DNA from: a virus
Reading direction: 5' to 3' (one strand)
DNA length: 62,651 nt
IMG/VR virus record: IMGVR_UViG_3300031999_000017
Coordinates: 1-62,651 of that record
Every line of letters starts with the position of its first letter. The stretch's first letter is position 1. Below are positions 15,925 through 24,354 of the stretch, piece by piece. Below the pieces are notes generated by a model. The model made no database searches. It was not told where the DNA came from and saw only the letters and a program-made list of their open reading frames with translations. A program made the position numbers and the translations under genes.

Positions 15925-16095
15925 ATGCCATACAAATCAGAGGCGCAAAGAAAATATTTTAATGTTCATAAACAAGAATTAGAGAAAGAAGGCGTTAACG
16001 TGTCTGAATGGAATAAAGAAAGCAAAGGAATGAAATTACCTAACAAAATTGTTCAAGCAAAAAAACAAAAAAATGCCAAGAGGACTAGTAAATAG
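15925..16095 (+). CDS. small conserved phage protein (MPYKSEAQRKYF)
   Basis: A 56-aa basic protein, MPYKSEAQRKYFN...GVNVSEWNKESKGMKLPNK. The start (KSEAQRKYF) and the EWNKxSKGxKLP part recur in small proteins of many phages, usually among structural genes. It starts four bases after the portal stop and overlaps the next gene by 23 bases in another frame. Role unknown. Confidence 0.75.
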   Translation: MPYKSEAQRKYFNVHKQELEKEGVNVSEWNKESKGMKLPNKIVQAKKQKNAKRTSK

Positions 16096-16330
16096 AACAG
16101 GGGATATGCCAGATGGCAGAGGAATTGTAAACAATACATCTCCAGATGGTAGGGCTCTTGTAAATGCGTATGCTAAAGGAACAAAAAATGCTTCAAAAGG
16201 AGCTGCAATGGTAGGTGAAAAAGGAAAAGAAATAGTTGTGATGAAAGGAGGCGAAAAGGTTATTCCAAACAACAAAGTATCTAAATATTTACAAGGCAAA
16301 ATAGTTCAAGCTAAAAACAAAAAATCATGA
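16073..16330 (+). CDS. small protein with tape-measure-tail-like motif
   Basis: An 85-aa basic protein beginning MPRGLVNRTGDMPDGRG. Its centre, MVGEKGKEIVVMKGGEKVIPNN, resembles the GE.GPE-V-L--G--VIPN motif usually found at the C-terminus of tail tape-measure proteins. Here it is a stand-alone small protein. ATG 16073 chosen because the earlier in-frame ATG at 16049 lies deep inside the preceding gene. It overlaps the next gene by four bases. Confidence 0.65.
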   Translation: MPRGLVNRTGDMPDGRGIVNNTSPDGRALVNAYAKGTKNASKGAAMVGEKGKEIVVMKGGEKVIPNNKVSKYLQGKIVQAKNKKS

Positions 16331-16596
16331 TAAACACAATAGCATCTCAAGCTTTAAGGGGGCAGTCGGTTAAAGTAACTGTTGCTCCAACAGATATTGC
16401 AGAAATGCAATCATTAGTTATCGGACAAGTTATGTATAGTGAAGATGGATTACTTCCTTTGGGAACAGTTATTTCCGTAGATTATTATGGTAATTCATTT
16501 AAAGTAATACCACTGTTTAATGGACAAATTAAAAACTTTGCGTTTGCAACAATTCCCGGAATTTTAAGCGCAGGCGCTACGGTTTACCAAGATTAA
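16327..16596 (+). CDS. small virion-type protein, possible capsid accessory
   Basis: An 89-aa protein rich in short beta strands (VKVTVAPTDIAEMQSLVIG, GTVISVDYYGNSF). It starts in an ATGA overlap with the previous gene. Lying between portal and scaffold genes, it could be a head decoration or stabilising protein. No family recognised with confidence. Confidence 0.6.
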   Translation: MINTIASQALRGQSVKVTVAPTDIAEMQSLVIGQVMYSEDGLLPLGTVISVDYYGNSFKVIPLFNGQIKNFAFATIPGILSAGATVYQD

Positions 16597-16622
16597 TTAT
16601 TAATTATTAAAAATAAATTTTT

Positions 16623-16979
16623 ATGTTAGCACAATATTTAGATCTTGCTCCACAACTTCAAGCAGACAATTTGGGGTATGTTATTATTGATGTAAGTAAT
16701 TATGATTATACATTAATACAACCTATTGGAGCAGATGTCAGTAAGGTTGAATGTAGTATAGATGGTGGTGATATAACTGGAGTAACTGATGGAAACGCAA
16801 CTTCTGCTACTAATTTTTATGCAGCAGCAGGAATTACGGTTTCAGATGGCGTAACATATGTAAACAGCATAACTTCCACAAGAACAGTTAGATTTCCTGT
16901 AGTTGGTAGGTATTTAAAAATAACAGCCAGCCCAACAAGCATGAATAAATTATTAGTAATGTTAGCTAAAATTTCATAA
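16623..16979 (+). CDS. small beta-rich virion-type protein
   Basis: A 118-aa protein with a beta-sandwich pattern (GYVIIDVSNYDYTLIQPIGADVS, TRTVRFPVVGRYLKITAS). The central SIDGGDITGVTDGN is a likely loop. It resembles small head or tail decoration proteins in composition. Preceded by a purely A/T leader; the next gene starts one base after its stop. Confidence 0.6.
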   Translation: MLAQYLDLAPQLQADNLGYVIIDVSNYDYTLIQPIGADVSKVECSIDGGDITGVTDGNATSATNFYAAAGITVSDGVTYVNSITSTRTVRFPVVGRYLKITASPTSMNKLLVMLAKIS

Positions 16980-16980
16980 A

Positions 16981-17358
16981 ATGACAATAACACCGGAAAT
17001 AATAAAAGGAAAATTATTTTCTTTTCAAACATCAGCACATAGTTTGCATTTTGATACAAGGTCTTATGCCGAACACAAAGCTTTACAAAAGCTTTATGAA
17101 GGTATAGATGGAATCAAAGATGATATTCTTGAAATTTTGATGGGTTATCAAAATGGAAAAAGAATAGGCAAAGCAAAGCTTGATGAATTTCCAACTTATA
17201 GTCAAGAGGCAGTAACCGCATTGGTAAAAGAAGGAATGTCTTTTGCTTATGAATTAGAAATGTGGGCCGAAGATAAAAAGTATTGCGACCTTTCAAACAA
17301 AGCACAAGATTTGAGTGGAATATTTGCAAGAACGCAATACATGCTTACTTTAAGCTAA
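16981..17358 (+). CDS. hypothetical helical protein of head region
   Basis: A 125-aa, largely helical protein, with HFDTRSYAEHKALQKLYEGIDGIKDDILE near residues 23-51. The His, Glu and Asp spacing over paired helices recalls Dps/ferritin-like bundles (YAEHKAL, then DGIKDDI), as seen in other phages, but a full set of ligands is not evident. Position between portal and scaffold genes. Function unresolved. Confidence 0.55.
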   Translation: MTITPEIIKGKLFSFQTSAHSLHFDTRSYAEHKALQKLYEGIDGIKDDILEILMGYQNGKRIGKAKLDEFPTYSQEAVTALVKEGMSFAYELEMWAEDKKYCDLSNKAQDLSGIFARTQYMLTLS

Positions 17359-17373
17359 AAAACAAATAGATAT

Positions 17374-18525
17374 ATGTCAGAACAAACTAACGAACAAACT
17401 ACAATTGAGCAAGAGAGCAATCTTGCCAATCCTTTCTCTGAAGAAAGTTGGGTGGATTCATCCGTAAATGTAGAAAGCAAAGGGCAGCCTTTGCAGCAAT
17501 CTCAAGTATCCGATTCTCAACCAAAAACAGAAGATGAAATTTATGATGCTAACGAGTATCTTAAACTAAAGCTTGGTTTTGATAATTGGGAAGATGCAGC
17601 TACCCAAATTAATGAATTAAAAAACAAAAAAGATTTTGCTTTTGAAAATGAAGATAGCAGAAAGCTTTTTGATTATGTTAAAGATCAAAAAGAAGAAGAG
17701 CTAATAACTTTTCTTCAAGAAAAGAAAAAAATAGAAAGACTTTCTAATTCTGAAATTAAAGATGCTGATACTGCTGCCGAAATAGTTAAATTAAGCATGC
17801 GCCAAAAAAACAAAGATCTTGATCAAAGCGAAATAGATTTTTTATTTAACGAGCAATTTAAAAAACCATCAAAACCGGAGCAAAGATTTGATGAACTTGA
17901 CAGCGAGTACGAAGAAAGAACAAACTCTTGGGAAAGCAGAATAAATGAAATAGAAAAAAAGCTGGTTATAGAAGCTAAATTAGCAAAGCCAGAAATAGAT
18001 AAAATAAAATCAAGTTTTGTATTACCAGATATAAATCCTAGCCAATCCCAAGTAGGTTATACCCAAGAAGAATTGGATAATCAAAAAAGATACATGGATA
18101 ATTATTATAGTAATGTAAACGATGTTATAGGTTCGTTTGATGGACTAAGCGCAACAGTAAAGGACGAAGGATCAGATTTTACGGTTGCATACGTACCCTC
18201 TTATGAAGAAAAACAGGCCGTTGCAGACCAATTAAAGTCTTTTGCTGAACACAACATGGATGCTAACATGATATTTGCCGAAAGATGGGTAAATGATGAT
18301 AACACCATAAATGTAAAGCAAATGACCAAAGATTTGTTTTTGTTGCAAAACGAAAATAAAATCACACAGAAATACGTAAATGATGCCGCAAATAAAAAGT
18401 TGACAATGCACCTAAAAAAGCAAAGCAACATTAATTTTAGCGGCACGCAAAACAATGGAACATTTGAAGTAGACAACAGGCAGTCTGAAATGGATAAGCT
18501 TGCTGCGTTAATGTTCCAAAAGTAA
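17374..18525 (+). CDS. scaffolding protein
   Basis: A 383-aa acidic protein lying directly before the major capsid gene, the standard scaffold position. The first 60 residues are disordered (Gln, Glu, Ser-rich); the middle is charged coiled coil (KDQKEEELITFLQEKKKIERL; ESRINEIEKKLVIEA); the C-terminus is basic (KKLTMHLKKQSN) and could bind capsid subunits. It would fill the prohead and guide assembly, then leave. No internal protease motif was seen. Confidence 0.75.
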   Translation: MSEQTNEQTTIEQESNLANPFSEESWVDSSVNVESKGQPLQQSQVSDSQPKTEDEIYDANEYLKLKLGFDNWEDAATQINELKNKKDFAFENEDSRKLFDYVKDQKEEELITFLQEKKKIERLSNSEIKDADTAAEIVKLSMRQKNKDLDQSEIDFLFNEQFKKPSKPEQRFDELDSEYEERTNSWESRINEIEKKLVIEAKLAKPEIDKIKSSFVLPDINPSQSQVGYTQEELDNQKRYMDNYYSNVNDVIGSFDGLSATVKDEGSDFTVAYVPSYEEKQAVADQLKSFAEHNMDANMIFAERWVNDDNTINVKQMTKDLFLLQNENKITQKYVNDAANKKLTMHLKKQSNINFSGTQNNGTFEVDNRQSEMDKLAALMFQK

Positions 18526-18535
18526 AAACATTAAA

Positions 18536-18555
18536 AACCTTTAAATTTAAACAAA
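18536..18555 (+). promoter_or_regulatory. AACC leader of the capsid gene
   Basis: AACCTTTAAATTTAAACAAA lies immediately before the capsid ATG. AACC is 16 bases from the start, exactly as in most genes of the leftward right-end cluster. As capsid protein is the most abundant phage product, the leader may raise translation in a host that does not rely on Shine-Dalgarno pairing. Confidence 0.55.
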
Positions 18556-19989
18556 ATGGCAGGGATTCCTACCTCAAACATTTTGCAACCGGGTGCTATT
18601 AGTACCCCATATGTGCAAAGACAGTTAATATCTGATCTTCAGTTATTAACTCCACAATACTACAAGCAATATGTAGAAAAATATGGCAACGAAGATTTCA
18701 CTTGGTGGTTAGCAACCTATGGTGGAATGGAAGAAGTTAAAAATCGCAACTATTTCTGGTTTGAAAACAGAGGTAAATTGCAAGTGGGTGTGCAAATTGC
18801 TACAGCAGTTACTGCAAACGTAGCAGGTGCTACAGTCAGTTTGACTTTGGCTTCTGGCGACCACTTTAATTCTGGTACACAATCTCCATTAAGAGTTGGT
18901 GAAACTATCAGAATCGCATCTACAAACGTAGAAGGTGAAATCATTGCAATCACAGGTACAACTGCTAGTGCATTTACTTTCCAAATTCGTCCAAAAATTT
19001 CTACTCAAGCATTAAATTCATTAGGCTCAACTCAATTGTTGACTACTGATGTTATTTTGTTTGGTGGTGATATGGATGCTGGTGAAGCTTCTACAAGCAT
19101 CAATCCTCTTATCCATTTGGATCAGAAATACGAGAACAGCATTACCGAAATGAGAGAATCTTGGTCAGCATCAGATTTGGCTGAAATGAGTGAAGTTTTC
19201 TACAATAGTGGTGTTTCTGGTATGGAAATGGCAGGTGGCGCACAAGCTGGTACTAGCTATTTCACTTACAAAGGATTGGTAAAATCAAACCAACGCTTCA
19301 TCAACAACGTAGAGTTTAAATTAATGCGTGGTAATATTCAAAATAATACCGGTTTAGGTACTACTACATCTGTAGGTTCTCAAGGTATTATTCCTAAGGT
19401 TCTTGCTGATGGTGAAACAGTTGGTTATACTCCGGGTACATTGGATATTGCTAAACTGCATGAAATCACTCGTATCATGGACGTTAATGGTTGTGCCAAC
19501 GAAAATATGTGGTTACAAGATATTTATCAAAGACAAAACTTCTCTGACGGGTTGTTTAAAGAATATCCTGCTGGTGCTTACGTTTGGGGGCAAAACGAAA
19601 AGTCAGAAGAAGCCGCTATTAACTATGGTGTACAATCATTGAGAATTGATGGATATATGTTCAAAGTTAAGAAGTACAAACAATTCAATACAGAAATGAC
19701 CGTAGGTATCACTCCTGTATCTGATTTCTTCCGTAATTTCGGAATGATTTGTCCTCAAGGCGAAACTCGTGATGCGAAAAATGTTACTAAAGCATACAAA
19801 AACATTACTGTTATGTATCAAGCTCCTCCAAAAGGCGGAACTACTGGTAACGCAATCAGAGTATGGCAATGGGGTGGCGGTTCTCAGAACCCAACTTCTG
19901 GAACAATGACTGACAACATTGAAACTATCACTTATCGTGGTACTCGTGTATGTGCAGCAAACCAATTCATTATCGTTCAAGCTGGATAA
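18556..19989 (+). CDS. major capsid protein
   Basis: A 477-aa protein after the scaffold gene and before a strong terminator. It has the expected mix for an HK97-type capsid: N-terminal arm, long helix (PQYYKQYVEKYGNEDFTWWL), beta-rich insert (residues about 85-160), and a DQKYENSITEMRESWSASD segment that recalls capsid proteins of crAss-like phages. Codons are unlike neighbouring genes, with many GGT, ACT and CGT, as expected for very high expression. It forms the icosahedral shell. Family-level assignment is inferred from position and patterns. Confidence 0.85.
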   Translation: MAGIPTSNILQPGAISTPYVQRQLISDLQLLTPQYYKQYVEKYGNEDFTWWLATYGGMEEVKNRNYFWFENRGKLQVGVQIATAVTANVAGATVSLTLASGDHFNSGTQSPLRVGETIRIASTNVEGEIIAITGTTASAFTFQIRPKISTQALNSLGSTQLLTTDVILFGGDMDAGEASTSINPLIHLDQKYENSITEMRESWSASDLAEMSEVFYNSGVSGMEMAGGAQAGTSYFTYKGLVKSNQRFINNVEFKLMRGNIQNNTGLGTTTSVGSQGIIPKVLADGETVGYTPGTLDIAKLHEITRIMDVNGCANENMWLQDIYQRQNFSDGLFKEYPAGAYVWGQNEKSEEAAINYGVQSLRIDGYMFKVKKYKQFNTEMTVGITPVSDFFRNFGMICPQGETRDAKNVTKAYKNITVMYQAPPKGGTTGNAIRVWQWGGGSQNPTSGTMTDNIETITYRGTRVCAANQFIIVQAG

Positions 19990-20004
19990 TCAGCTAAATA
20001 AAAA

Positions 20005-20040
20005 AACACCCCGGGTTGAGAAATCTCCCGGGGTTATTTT
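20005..20040 (+). terminator. terminator after the capsid gene
   Basis: ACCCCGGG (20008-20015) and CCCGGGGT (20027-20034) form a perfect 8-bp GC-rich stem, loop 11 bases, followed by TATTTT. It is the most GC-rich hairpin of the window outside the right end and would raise capsid mRNA stability and separate it from the connector genes. Confidence 0.85.
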
Positions 20041-20103
20041 AAAATATCATCCTATGTATGTAGGAGGCATAAGCCTTAAAATTAAAAAATTAAAAAAAAT
20101 AAA

Positions 20104-21006
20104 ATGGCAAGATTAAAAGATGTGAATTTTTCTTTACAAGGAGAAACACAACAATCAGAAAGTTCTTTATTTCACGAAGAAGTTGCAAGAATAGCAGTAT
20201 TAGATAACCCACCAACTACTGAAACAAGATTTCATATTTTTAAATTGGTAGATACCAATAAAAAAGGTGGCACTTATATTCCTAATATTGATGATGTTAT
20301 TAACCCAGAAACAGGCAAAGAAGAAAGAGTTAGATTGCTTTCTGGAGTGGAATCAATTTGGGTAAAAGACCAAAAAGGATTAGATCAAGATTATATAAGA
20401 CAAAACGCAAAAAGTTTAGCTTTCCCAAGAGGTGCAAAATGTTTGCGCATACCAGATTGGGATAAAACAGCGTTAGAGTTTGCAAGAATATGCAGACATA
20501 ATATTGGTAATCCAAATAGAAAGAGCGGCAGTAAGTTTGAGTTTTTTGAATACGATCCAGCAAAACAAGCTAGAGAAGCATTTGAAAGAGAAAGTTTAGA
20601 AATTGATATGGCAATTATTGCTCGTGAATTGGATGAAGTTACTTTGAAAAAATATATCAGCTTTTTGAAAATAATAATGCACGATGAACTTGGCGAACCA
20701 AAAACAATTGATTCTTTAAGAAAAGAATTAATGATGTATGCTAAGAGAAATCCATTTTTATTCAGAGATTTGATTAATAATAAATCTACAGAAGTTGAGA
20801 TTAATTATATGGTAAAGAAAGGGATTCTTTCAGCTAAAATAGATGTAGGCAGTCAACCCGGCAGAGCATTTTGGGCAAATGGCGGTGGTTTAATCGGATT
20901 AATACCATCTAACAGACAGGCCTTGGATTATTTAACTGAATTGGCTTTGACTAATACAGAAGAAGGAAGAACATTCCAGAAACAATTAAAAGAAACAATG
21001 AAATGA
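20104..21006 (+). CDS. virion-associated hypothetical protein
   Basis: A 300-aa protein following the capsid gene. The N-terminal half is beta-rich (ETRFHIFKLVDTN...YIPNIDDVINPETG), the C-terminal half helical (SFLKIIMHDELGEPKTIDSLRKELMMYAKRNP), ending in a NGGGLIGLIPS loop. It has the AGCCTTAAAATTAAA sequence about 30 bases upstream. Overlaps the next gene by four bases (ATGA). Position suggests a head or neck component; no family name assigned. Confidence 0.65.
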   Translation: MARLKDVNFSLQGETQQSESSLFHEEVARIAVLDNPPTTETRFHIFKLVDTNKKGGTYIPNIDDVINPETGKEERVRLLSGVESIWVKDQKGLDQDYIRQNAKSLAFPRGAKCLRIPDWDKTALEFARICRHNIGNPNRKSGSKFEFFEYDPAKQAREAFERESLEIDMAIIARELDEVTLKKYISFLKIIMHDELGEPKTIDSLRKELMMYAKRNPFLFRDLINNKSTEVEINYMVKKGILSAKIDVGSQPGRAFWANGGGLIGLIPSNRQALDYLTELALTNTEEGRTFQKQLKETMK

Positions 21007-21674
21007 CAATAGATGAAGTTTATCAAATAGTACTTTATAGTACGGCTAAGAATTTATCGCAAGGCTATGTTAGTCCGAATGATTTTAATCTTACTATAAA
21101 CCAAGCACAAAAAAGCTATGTGTCTTATCTACTTGGTTCATTTCAGCAATATATGCCCGGTCGGGCGGTCGCAAGGGTAGAATTTGGACAAAACACAATA
21201 GTTCGTACTAGATTAGCTCCAATAATTTATTGGGACAATTTAACTGTTGATCCTGCTGGGTTTTGTCCATACCCAAGCGATTACTTGCAATCAGATGCAA
21301 TGTTTACGGCTACTGGATATGAAAGAATAAGATGCGTACAGCAAGATTCGCTATATTCTTTTTATAAATCTCAAATTGATCCAGTTGCAAGCAACCCAAT
21401 TTATTTACTTGAAGATACGGGGTTTCATTTTTTTCCAGAAAATATAGGAGCAGCAAAATTAAGTTATGTAGCAAATCCTCCGGATATGCTATGGAATTAT
21501 ACGTTAAACCCTAATGGTATTCCAGTTTATGATTCTGCAACAAGCATACAATCAGTTTGGGACGATGCTTCTATATTAGATATTATAGTTCGTGCGTTAG
21601 CAATAATTGGTGTAAATTTACAATTAAATGCAGTTGAACAATATTCAATGGCAATTAAAAACCAAGGACAATAA
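21003..21674 (+). CDS. head-tail connector (adaptor-like) protein 1
   Basis: A 223-aa protein. The start, MTIDEVYQIVLYSTAKN...LTINQAQKSYVSYLLGS, is a helical pair followed by a beta-rich part that includes YPSDYLQSD and a late helical WDDASILDIIVRALAI. This helix - barrel - helix plan matches portal-binding adaptor proteins, and the gene at 23435 repeats it. Overlaps both neighbours by four or one bases. It probably forms the ring beneath the portal; inference from layout. Confidence 0.6.
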   Translation: MTIDEVYQIVLYSTAKNLSQGYVSPNDFNLTINQAQKSYVSYLLGSFQQYMPGRAVARVEFGQNTIVRTRLAPIIYWDNLTVDPAGFCPYPSDYLQSDAMFTATGYERIRCVQQDSLYSFYKSQIDPVASNPIYLLEDTGFHFFPENIGAAKLSYVANPPDMLWNYTLNPNGIPVYDSATSIQSVWDDASILDIIVRALAIIGVNLQLNAVEQYSMAIKNQGQ

Positions 21675-23290
21675 TGGCAAATCAAATACAAGGTACAGTT
21701 TACCAAATTGACGGCAATCCGTTATCATCTCCAATCCAAGTTGCTTTTTTAACTAGCAATATATACATCAGAGAGTTTCAAATTGATTTGATACCAGCGG
21801 TTAATGCAGCGATTGTTTATTATCCAAATACAAACAATCAATTACAAGAGCAGACATTTTTAGTTTCCGAATCCGCATCTACATTAATAGCGGCAGCAAA
21901 CGTAAACTGCACTACACAAGTATCTACAACAGTTTTAGAAATAAATCAAGAACCACAAATACCGGGCGGATTGAACTTTAGTTTCCCTGCACAAGGTATT
22001 TCAATATGGCCTGTATCTGTACCTGTAGTAGGAGGAGTTAATTCTTTCCTTGAATTTAAAAATAAAAAATATTATCTTCTTGAAAATGAAGCCACTTTAG
22101 TAGCAGCAGCAAATGTATGTGGAGGAGGAGGAGGCGGTACATCAACTGGAATTAATGGTTTAAATGGTACTACTAATATAGGATTAGGTGGAACGTTATT
22201 AAATGATACTAATATTTTAGGCGATAACTTTTTATTTAATTTTTATGATTTTAAAAGTTTTTTGTTATTTGATATATCAGCAACAGCTAAACTAAATTTA
22301 GGCGCAACAGAAGTTTATTTTATTTATAATGGTACAGGTTTTAGATCTTCAGGTAATATACAAACAGTTGGAGATTTAACTAATTCAAATTTACAATTTA
22401 CAGTAGATTGTGTAAATCAATTAATATATACTAATAATGGTGCTAATATTAGTGGTATTGATTTTGATTTTACAAATCAAGTAATTTCAGTTATTAATTT
22501 TAATTCGGGAATAGGATTAAAATTACAAGCTGATGCACAAACTTTTTTAGGTGATTATAATAATAATACGGGTAATGGTATTTATTTTGTTATTAATCAA
22601 TCGGCAAATGAAATAACTAATTTAGATAACACAGGTACAAAATTTGGATTTGATATTAATTATTCGGGAAATTATATTTTTGGTGCGGTAAATTCGGGAA
22701 ATTTAACGAATATTAAAATAAACGATATTGGACAAATTATATCTTCTGAATGGCTTAATAATCAAACAGCATTATACATAGATTTTTTAAATGGTAATTT
22801 TGGATTAATTAATAATCCTGCACAGCAGGAAGGTGTATGGGTAAATAATATAAATGATGCAATAAATAAAGCCGTTATTTTAGGATTTGGAGATAGTCAA
22901 CAAAGTGTTTTATTTATTAAAGCAACAGAATTGCAAACGTATTATAATGGAATAGGCAACGGATTAAAATTTGATTTTAATATAAATTTTTATTCTTTTG
23001 GCGATTATGATATGCAACAAACAGGTACTTCATTTTTTATAGATAGTAACAACGGTTATATTTATACAGAAGTTGCAGGAAATAAAGCAGGTATATTTTT
23101 TGACTATCAAGCAAATCAATATTTTTTAGGTAGTTATTTTCAAAATAGTTATTTTGGTATAGATAGTAATAATCATAAATTATTAGCTACAAATGATATT
23201 AAAGCAACACCAAGCTCAGTAGCACCAACATTAGATTATATAAAAATAAATATAGGCGGAACTGATTATTTAATCCCATTATATCAATAA
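21674..23290 (+). CDS. head-fibre-like beta protein
   Basis: A 538-aa protein in three parts. Residues 1-155 are two short beta domains of the MAN...STLIAAAN type, the first paralogous to the lone protein at 8934. A hinge of six Gly follows (CGGGGGGTSTG). Then NGLNGTTNIGLGGTLLNDTNI, a fibre repeat also present in the tail fibre at 49206, and about 360 residues of Asn-, Phe-, Tyr- and Gly-rich repeating beta strands, as in a trimeric fibre shaft. The 3' part is very rich in AAT, TTT and GGT codons compared with its neighbours. Location among connectors suggests a head or collar fibre. Confidence 0.65.
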   Translation: MANQIQGTVYQIDGNPLSSPIQVAFLTSNIYIREFQIDLIPAVNAAIVYYPNTNNQLQEQTFLVSESASTLIAAANVNCTTQVSTTVLEINQEPQIPGGLNFSFPAQGISIWPVSVPVVGGVNSFLEFKNKKYYLLENEATLVAAANVCGGGGGGTSTGINGLNGTTNIGLGGTLLNDTNILGDNFLFNFYDFKSFLLFDISATAKLNLGATEVYFIYNGTGFRSSGNIQTVGDLTNSNLQFTVDCVNQLIYTNNGANISGIDFDFTNQVISVINFNSGIGLKLQADAQTFLGDYNNNTGNGIYFVINQSANEITNLDNTGTKFGFDINYSGNYIFGAVNSGNLTNIKINDIGQIISSEWLNNQTALYIDFLNGNFGLINNPAQQEGVWVNNINDAINKAVILGFGDSQQSVLFIKATELQTYYNGIGNGLKFDFNINFYSFGDYDMQQTGTSFFIDSNNGYIYTEVAGNKAGIFFDYQANQYFLGSYFQNSYFGIDSNNHKLLATNDIKATPSSVAPTLDYIKINIGGTDYLIPLYQ

Positions 23291-23291
23291 C

Positions 23292-23438
23292 ATGAACAAA
23301 GAACAAGCATTACAGATTATTAAGCAAGTAGTAGATCAATCTATTGCAAATGGAATTTTTAAAAATGCAGAGACAGTAAGTACCGCATTACAAGCATTGC
23401 AAACAATAGCAAAAGAATTACAAACAAATAATCAATGA
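23292..23438 (+). CDS. small helical protein
   Basis: A 48-aa frame from ATG 23292, one base after the fibre gene stop, ending in an ATGA overlap with the next gene. Fully helical and Gln/Ala-rich (EQALQIIKQVVDQSIANG...LQALQTIAKELQ), it looks like a short amphipathic pair of helices. Tight spacing on both sides supports it as real. Similar small helical proteins occur among structural genes of Bacteroidota phages; function unknown. Confidence 0.65.
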   Translation: MNKEQALQIIKQVVDQSIANGIFKNAETVSTALQALQTIAKELQTNNQ

Positions 23439-24070
23439 CAAGGTATCAACTTATAGAGCAAATATTAAGACAAGTCTATGGCACACAGCCATCAGATGAT
23501 GCTTCCATTACACCCAACCTAGTTAATCAAATGATTAATCAAGGGATTGGCTTAATGGTAAAACAAAACTATAGGGATGCAGTACAACTTGATGGTGTCG
23601 GATATGTCAATAATAGTTTTTATACTACATTTAAAGGATTAACGCCTACATTAGATGAAACTAATTTATGGAAAATAACATTGCCACAAGTTCCTATGGC
23701 GGTGGGTAAAAACGAAGGCATTTCTACACTTCAATTTAAGGATGTTGATGGCTTGATATCAAGACCTGTTATTTGGTTATCACAAGACCAAGTTACATAC
23801 TATCAGTCTTTACAACAGCCACCAAGCAAAACAATAGCATATTCTCAAGGAGATAGTGTATATGTTGCAACAACTTTGATATTAAATACCTATACCGCAT
23901 CAGTTACAATTATTTCTGGTGGAGATAGCACTAATTTGAATAGCAATTTAAGTGTACCAGATGATTATATTCCGGGTATAGTTGATTATGTAACTAAATC
24001 TTTAATGCTTTCAAGACAACAAATACAAGACAACGCAAATGACGGAAACGATGCAATAAGAACAGTATAA
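23435..24070 (+). CDS. head-tail connector (adaptor-like) protein 2
   Basis: A 211-aa protein with MTRYQLIEQILRQVYG...NLVNQMINQGIGLMVKQNY at the start (two helices), a beta-rich centre containing KITLPQVPMAV and VPDDYIPGIVDYVTKSLM near the end. The helix - beta - helix plan matches the protein at 21003 and ring proteins of podovirus necks. Its start overlaps the previous gene by four bases. Confidence 0.6.
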   Translation: MTRYQLIEQILRQVYGTQPSDDASITPNLVNQMINQGIGLMVKQNYRDAVQLDGVGYVNNSFYTTFKGLTPTLDETNLWKITLPQVPMAVGKNEGISTLQFKDVDGLISRPVIWLSQDQVTYYQSLQQPPSKTIAYSQGDSVYVATTLILNTYTASVTIISGGDSTNLNSNLSVPDDYIPGIVDYVTKSLMLSRQQIQDNANDGNDAIRTV

Positions 24071-24079
24071 TATAAAAAT

Positions 24080-24343
24080 ATGAAACCAATAAAGAATCAG
24101 ATCTTATTTAAGCCATTCTTGCAAGAAGAAAAAACGCAAGGTGGCCTTTTTGTTCCAGATAGCTTCAGACAGGAATCTGACAAAGGAGAAATCGTAGAAG
24201 TAGGAAACGGAACTAAAGACCATCCAATGTATCTTAAAAAAGGCGATATTGGATATAGAGTACATAAATGGGGAACATTGATAGAAAAAGACGGAGAAAA
24301 TTTATATTTAATGGAAGATAGTGCTATATTAGCAACAATTTAA
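24080..24343 (+). CDS. GroES-like co-chaperonin
   Basis: An 87-aa protein that follows the GroES plan from end to end: MKPIKNQILFKPFLQEEKTQGGLFVPDS, then GEIVEVGNGTKD, KKGDIGYRV, and an ILATI end. The KTQGG segment corresponds to the mobile loop that docks onto GroEL. It is slightly shorter than host GroES (about 95 aa). Lying among head and tail genes, it would replace host GroES when the capsid protein is folded, as T4 gp31 does. Alternative: a GroES fold reused as virion part. Confidence 0.85.
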   Translation: MKPIKNQILFKPFLQEEKTQGGLFVPDSFRQESDKGEIVEVGNGTKDHPMYLKKGDIGYRVHKWGTLIEKDGENLYLMEDSAILATI

Positions 24344-24354
24344 ACCTATGTAAA

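Noticed and set aside
16981-17358. Dps/ferritin-like protein
   Set aside because: Helical with some His/Glu/Asp, but the full set of ferroxidase ligands is not visible, so left as hypothetical.
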